From an uncultured bacterium (GTDB taxonomy: Bacteria; Myxococcota_A; Bradymonadia; UBA7976; VGTA01), in assembly GCA_943788935.1 (NCBI GenBank), contig CALSSE010000029.1:1-64000 (forward strand): DNA of 64,000 nt, written 5' to 3'. This document shows positions 60,742 to 64,000 of this stretch, piece after piece (position 1 is the stretch's first letter; each line of letters starts with the position of its first letter). A program made the position numbers and the translations under genes. Under the pieces are notes generated by a model. The model saw nothing but the letters and a program-made list of their open reading frames with translations, made no database searches and had not been told where the DNA came from.

Positions 60742-61128
60742 TTATAACTCAGATAAAGACCTTAAGGTAATAGCAATTTCTTGCTTATTCACTGCACCAC
60801 AAGCAACTCTCATTGTCAGTTCATATAGTTCATTGGTGCCTCTTAGAATCTCAATACCATTAATTTCCAAGAAGACTAACGCTGACGCTAAACCTATACG
60901 CTTATTTCCGTCAATAAAGGGATGATTAGAAGTTAGGTGGTATAAATATGCGGCTGCCATTTGAAACAGATCGATATGCACAAAGACACCATCAAAACTC
61001 ATTTGTGATTGAGCGATCGCTGACTCTAATAAAGCACGATCACGAAGACCAAATGAACCACCAAATCGATTTATCTGATCTTCATGAATGATAAGCACTT
61101 CATCAACAGTTAAGAAGTCTGGATTCAT
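60742..61128 (-). CDS. doc: Doc-type (Fic family) toxin
   Basis: 128 residues. The Fic motif HPFIDGNKRIG (69-79) is complete, with the N-terminal LTVDEVLIIHEDQI and the LESAIAQ helix typical of death-on-curing (Doc) proteins. Known Doc toxins phosphorylate and inactivate elongation factor Tu, blocking translation. The ATG overlaps the stop of the upstream antitoxin gene as ATGA, the usual coupling of a toxin-antitoxin pair. No frameshift or missing catalytic residue is seen, so it should be active if expressed. Confidence 0.93.
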   Translation of the reverse strand: MNPDFLTVDEVLIIHEDQINRFGGSFGLRDRALLESAIAQSQMSFDGVFVHIDLFQMAAAYLYHLTSNHPFIDGNKRIGLASALVFLEINGIEILRGTNELYELTMRVACGAVNKQEIAITLRSLSEL

Positions 61129-61373
61129 TTAGCAAGTTTCTCAAATGCACTCTCATGATTTTCAGTGACTTTTTTAGATGCCTCTTTGATCATTTGAATC
61201 CTACTCTTTTTAGGCTCAGCTAATGACTCAGTATCAGCTGGTTTAATAATCAAGGCTTCACCATCAGTTTTGACTTCAAGAATCGTATCACGATCAATAT
61301 TGAGTAATTCCAATATGGGTTTATCAATAATCACGCCTAGGCTGTTTCCAATGACACTCAAGCGCTTATTCAT
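61125..61373 (-). CDS. AbrB/MazE-type antitoxin
   Basis: 82 residues from the ATG at 61373, chosen because a GAGGTG site lies just upstream. A longer reading to 61514 would start inside repeats. The N-terminal half (MNKRLSVIGNSLGVII) is the swapped-hairpin AbrB/SpoVT-like DNA-binding fold, with ILEVKTDGEALIIKP as the second half. A charged, probably disordered tail (about 50-82) would bind and neutralise the toxin. It therefore replaces the Phd-type antitoxin of the classical phd-doc pair. It is expected to repress its own promoter. Confidence 0.88.
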   Translation of the reverse strand: MNKRLSVIGNSLGVIIDKPILELLNIDRDTILEVKTDGEALIIKPADTESLAEPKKSRIQMIKEASKKVTENHESAFEKLAK

Positions 61374-61437
61374 ACTCACCTCAGTCTTATCCAAATGTTT
61401 TAACAATGTTATAACAAGTACGTTAACAGATAAAGAG

Positions 61438-61520
61438 GAGGTTTCCAAGGTCTTCCAAGGTAGCACCCAAATATATAAACCTTTTCCAAGGTTTCCAAGG
61501 TAGCACCCTTCCAAGGTAAT
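61438..61520 (-). promoter_or_regulatory. TTCCAAGG repeats upstream of the toxin-antitoxin pair
   Basis: TTCCAAGG(T) occurs six times between 61442 and 61519, partly as two copies of the larger unit TTCCAAGGTAGCACCC. Within it, AAACCTT-TTCC-AAGGTTT (61477-61494) is a 7-bp inverted repeat beside an AT-rich TATATA. This may be the operator bound by the AbrB-type antitoxin. That is inference from position and symmetry. The start codon of the antitoxin lies about 65 bases downstream. Confidence 0.45.
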
Positions 61521-61970
61521 CAGAGGAGTTTGAAAAAAGATAATAAGGTCTCAGAGGCTAAGTTAGGCTTAATAAGGTCTCAGAGGAGTTTTAACAAGGT
61601 CTCTAACAAGGTCTCAACAATAACAAGGTCTCAGAGGAGTATTAACAAGGTCTTAACCAAGGTCTTAACAAGGTCTCAGAGGAGTATAATTAATAAGGCC
61701 TCAGAGTAATAAAGTAATAATAATAAAGGCCTCAGAGGAGTTTGAAAGAGGAAAGAGGAAAGAGGAAAGAGGAAAGAGGAAAGAGGAGTCTGAAGCCCTC
61801 GCTAAACATACCAGCAAGCCAATATCTACGATGTACCTTCCCTATACTCACCCAATGATCACTTGGTCAGCTTTATGTGTTTAGGAAATGTAAAGAGTAA
61901 TGTGTTCGAGCGCTAAGCCTCTTCGTGGACTCAGCGCTTTATGATTAAGCCGTCGATGATTAAGCGCAGC
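61521..61970. repeat. GGTCTCAGAGGA array, 7-bp microsatellite and conserved 3' flank of the transposase gene
   Basis: The array (61521-61744) holds about ten full or shortened AAGGTCTCAGAGG, AAGGTCT(T/C)AACA and AAGGCCTCAGAGG units. Six AAAGAGG units follow (61745-61786). The remaining 185 bases up to the transposase stop match the duplicated flank at 60481-60670, 59926-60030 and 59414-59510. Two direct copies of ATGATTAAGC (61941-61950 and 61956-61965) sit next to the stop codon. Confidence 0.8.
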
Positions 61971-62918
61971 TCACTCAAGCCTAATAAGTGGCCCCACTCC
62001 TAGAGGTCGAGCCCCGCCGGAGGGAAAGAGCAGGTCGAGGCGAGGTATATTTGGTAACAGACCATCGCGCAGGGCACGATAGACCTCTTGAAACCTCGCC
62101 TTAAAACCGAAATACTCGGATTTATAGTTTTTTAGACGATCAATACACTTCGTCCGACATAAGGGGCGCTGCCCACGCTTCACAAAACGAGCCTTATCAA
62201 CTCTCTCAGCTAACACTCGAGCCATGCCCATCGGCTTGCTCTTTCGCTTCACCTTAGCGCTCTGAATCGCGTCTTGAGTGAGTTGTTTACAGAGCTGATG
62301 ATAGGACTCTGCGTTCATCTCTTCCCAGAGCGGTGGAGGGGTCAAGTTCACGCTATATAGTGTTGTAAAATCAGCTAGGGTTACCTCCGCTCGCATCAGT
62401 GAGTGTTTGCTAGCTTTATGCATCGCGCTGAGATTGATCCACGGTCCACTCACTGTCTTTTGGCTCACCAATTGGTGGTATCCATGAAGGCCCTTCCATT
62501 CGCTTGGGTGGTTCACTAAACCCTCTTTGACAGAGTTCTCAGTGATATACTTAAAGATCTCAATTAAGCCCTCTTCATCGAGGATCTCTTCGCTTGAAAA
62601 CCGGCTCTGCCACATGGGACCGGCCCACTCGTGAACCCGCGCTAATTTGCGACTGATATTGCTCTTGAGATACTTCATAAATTCAGAGAGGGCGTCGATG
62701 TCTTCGCTTGTGACCAAGAGGTGACAATGATTGCTGAGGAAGACGTAATGATGGAGCTTAATACAATGTGAGTACATATGTAGCGCGCGACCCAATACGC
62801 CTGAGATGATCGACACAACTTCAGGCGTAGGTTTGAGAAAGCTGTAGCCTCTCACGCAGCGTGAGACGACGTGATGAGTGGCCCAGGGTTTCGACTGATA
62901 GCGTAGATGATAGCCCAT
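61971..62918 (-). mobile_element. REP-associated tyrosine transposase (RAYT, IS200-like family)
   Basis: 315 residues, longer than typical IS200 TnpA because of a C-terminal extension. The N-terminal half has the Y1 HUH signature SNHCHLL (62-68, His64 and His66), preceded by HHVVSRC and followed by KYLKSNISR, with Tyr83 a candidate nucleophile. It also has GPMWQSRF and YITENSVKEGLV, matching RAYT family blocks. A GAGGT site lies 8 bp before the ATG. Such proteins nick and join single-stranded DNA and act on nearby short palindromic repeats. The gene is intact and lies between GGTCTCAGAGGA arrays of opposite orientation. It is probably the enzyme that spread these repeats. Confidence 0.88.
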
Positions 62919-63246
62919 AATCTACTACCTCAACTTCCAAGTGAGGCGATTGATGAGCGAAGGCTAGAGCAGTCGCTTGGAGAGGTGCCTTGAGAACAGA
63001 TAATAAACAAAAACAGAGGCATAAGTACTCCTCAATATTGAGAGTGGAAACAATCACCAAGTGGAAACAACCACCTACTTATGAGAGAACCATGCCAAGT
63101 TTGATTAAGGTTCCATATTAACTCCCAGGCAAGCAAAAGTGTTCCATATTAAATACTTACACGCAGCCAGACTGTTCGGAGAACACTGTCTTATTTAGTG
63201 ACAGTCTCTTAGCGATATGTCACCTTTCTGAACACTTCATTCAGAC
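62919..63246. other. Upstream region of the transposase with short direct and inverted repeats
   Basis: No gene is supported. GTGGAAACAA(T/C)CACC occurs twice (about 63044 and 63061) and GTTCCATATTAA twice (about 63110 and 63141). ACTGTC and GACAGT (around 63187-63208) could pair as a hairpin. These may mark the element's 5' end, but no boundary can be fixed by eye. Confidence 0.4.
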
Positions 63247-63392
63247 TTCCTCTGAGACCTCAGAAAGACCTCAAGTATTCCTCTGAGACCTCAGAACCTC
63301 TGAGACCGCAGAAACTCAGTATTCCTCTGAGACCTCAGAAAATTCCTCTGAGACCGCAGAAACTTCAGCAGTATTCCTCTGAGACCTCAGAA
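63247..63392. repeat. Array of six TTCCTCTGAGACCTCAGAA palindromic repeats
   Basis: Six copies of TTCCTCTGAGACC(T/G)CAGAA, about 19 bp each, occur at irregular 18-31 bp spacing. The unit contains the inverted repeat TCTGAG/CTCAGA and is the reverse complement of the core found on the other side of the transposase. The spacing and the variable gaps rule out a CRISPR array. Confidence 0.85.
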
Positions 63393-63550
63393 CTCAGAAG
63401 AACTCCATCTCCTTATTTGGGAGGCGTGTCTCCTAAAACGGGTAAACTCCAAATTTTTTCGCGACTTAATTTAACCTCGACCATCCGATACACTCAAAAG
63501 CGTCAAAGCTGTTTAATCATTTGTATTTACATTAAACAAGAGACTCCACG

Positions 63551-64000
63551 ATGTATAAATCAAAATATTATAACTCTGAGATGAGCGCGACTCATCCTGT
63601 TTTATCCTCCTCCACCATGCTGCGGGTACCTCACACCAAGCTCCTCGCGCCACTTCTCTTAGCCACCGTCGCTCTCACGGTAGGCTGTGATGATGAGGAA
63701 CAGACGTCAAGAGATGGAATTGAGAACCTCTCAGAGTGTGTAAACACTTGGGAGGCTCACTACCTAAAGCGGGTCCCTGTCGGATCGACTCGATGGCTAC
63801 CTTCATTTATTGAGAGCGAGGCGTGCCCCACTGACCTCGCCTGGTCACTCGAGAGCGCCCCTGATGCCGGCTCACCTCCGCTTTATCAAGAGACCGAGAG
63901 TGGTCTTGCTCGCTTCACCCCTAAGAGCGTTGGTGACTACACATTTAATATCACTCAAGGGGGAGAGGTCATATCAGCGGAAGCCCTCACCTTAAATGTT
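63551..64000 (+). CDS. Lipoprotein, 5' part only (runs off the window)
   Basis: The frame is open from an ATG at 63551 to the window end (150 codons). Later in-frame ATGs at 63581 and 63617 are possible. The one at 63617 gives the most compact signal peptide. The signal ends LTVGC, a lipobox, followed by an acidic DDEE linker. After two Cys-containing segments there is strand-rich sequence with ARFTPKSVGDYTFNIT, which resembles the end of a PKD/Ig-like domain. No catalytic motif is seen. The ribosome-binding site is weak for every candidate start, so the N-terminus is uncertain. Confidence 0.75.
   Translation, partial: MYKSKYYNSEMSATHPVLSSSTMLRVPHTKLLAPLLLATVALTVGCDDEEQTSRDGIENLSECVNTWEAHYLKRVPVGSTRWLPSFIESEACPTDLAWSLESAPDAGSPPLYQETESGLARFTPKSVGDYTFNITQGGEVISAEALTLNV

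Noticed and set aside
62821-63060. 79-codon minus-strand frame over the transposase start
   Set aside because: It overlaps the well-supported transposase N-terminus in another frame and has no recognisable features.
63247-63392. Regularly repeated short palindromes, as in a CRISPR array
   Set aside because: Repeat spacing varies from 18 to 31 bp, gaps are only a few bases, and no cas gene is present.

Overview
This window looks like chromosome from a Gram-negative bacterium of the myxobacterial / deltaproteobacterial type. Nearly every large gene encodes an exported protein built from modules typical of Myxococcota and relatives: DUF4215-type Cys-rich repeats, thrombospondin type-3 calcium repeats, PPC-like beta-sandwiches, MopE-like Cys/Asp repeats and short hydrophobic-plus-Arg C-terminal tails resembling MYXO-CTERM. 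There are also many lipoproteins, an OmpA-type protein, a Hanks kinase fused to an FGE (SUMF1) domain, and acnB. Base composition is moderate by eye, not the high GC of classical myxobacteria. The exact lineage cannot be fixed from this window.

1-37.4 kb (minus strand): ten consecutive genes read leftward from 37364, most spaced by -4 to +20 bp and coupled by ATGA/TAATG overlaps or nearby Shine-Dalgarno sites. Nearly all encode large secreted proteins (about 12,000 residues in total), plus three lipoproteins and an OmpA-like protein that could tie the set to peptidoglycan. Three adjacent genes carry cohesin-like beta-sandwich regions. Two carry dockerin-like calcium loops. The first three genes share a tail-fibre-like N-terminal domain. 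I read this as a candidate undescribed extracellular surface apparatus.

37.5-44.2 kb (plus strand): a lipoprotein gene without a start, then a cassette of LolA-like periplasmic protein, two FtsX/MacB-type permeases, a LolD-like ATPase and a probable outer-membrane barrel. This is a plausible lipoprotein or lipid export system.

44.2-55.5 kb: a 1350-residue DUF4215 protein ending in a 15-bp minisatellite, acnB, a lipoprotein-like protein with a duplicated unknown domain, a six-helix membrane protein, a MopE-like lipoprotein made of two nested tandem repeats, and a NYN-domain nuclease-like protein.

55.7-63.5 kb: a kinase-FGE gene broken by three single-base shifts, then an accessory island. 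The island holds a REP-associated tyrosine transposase (RAYT/IS200-like), several copies of its 3' flank, dozens of short GGTCTCAGAGGA repeats in opposite orientations on its two sides, 7-bp microsatellites, and an AbrB-type antitoxin/Doc toxin pair. The window ends in the 5' part of another lipoprotein gene.
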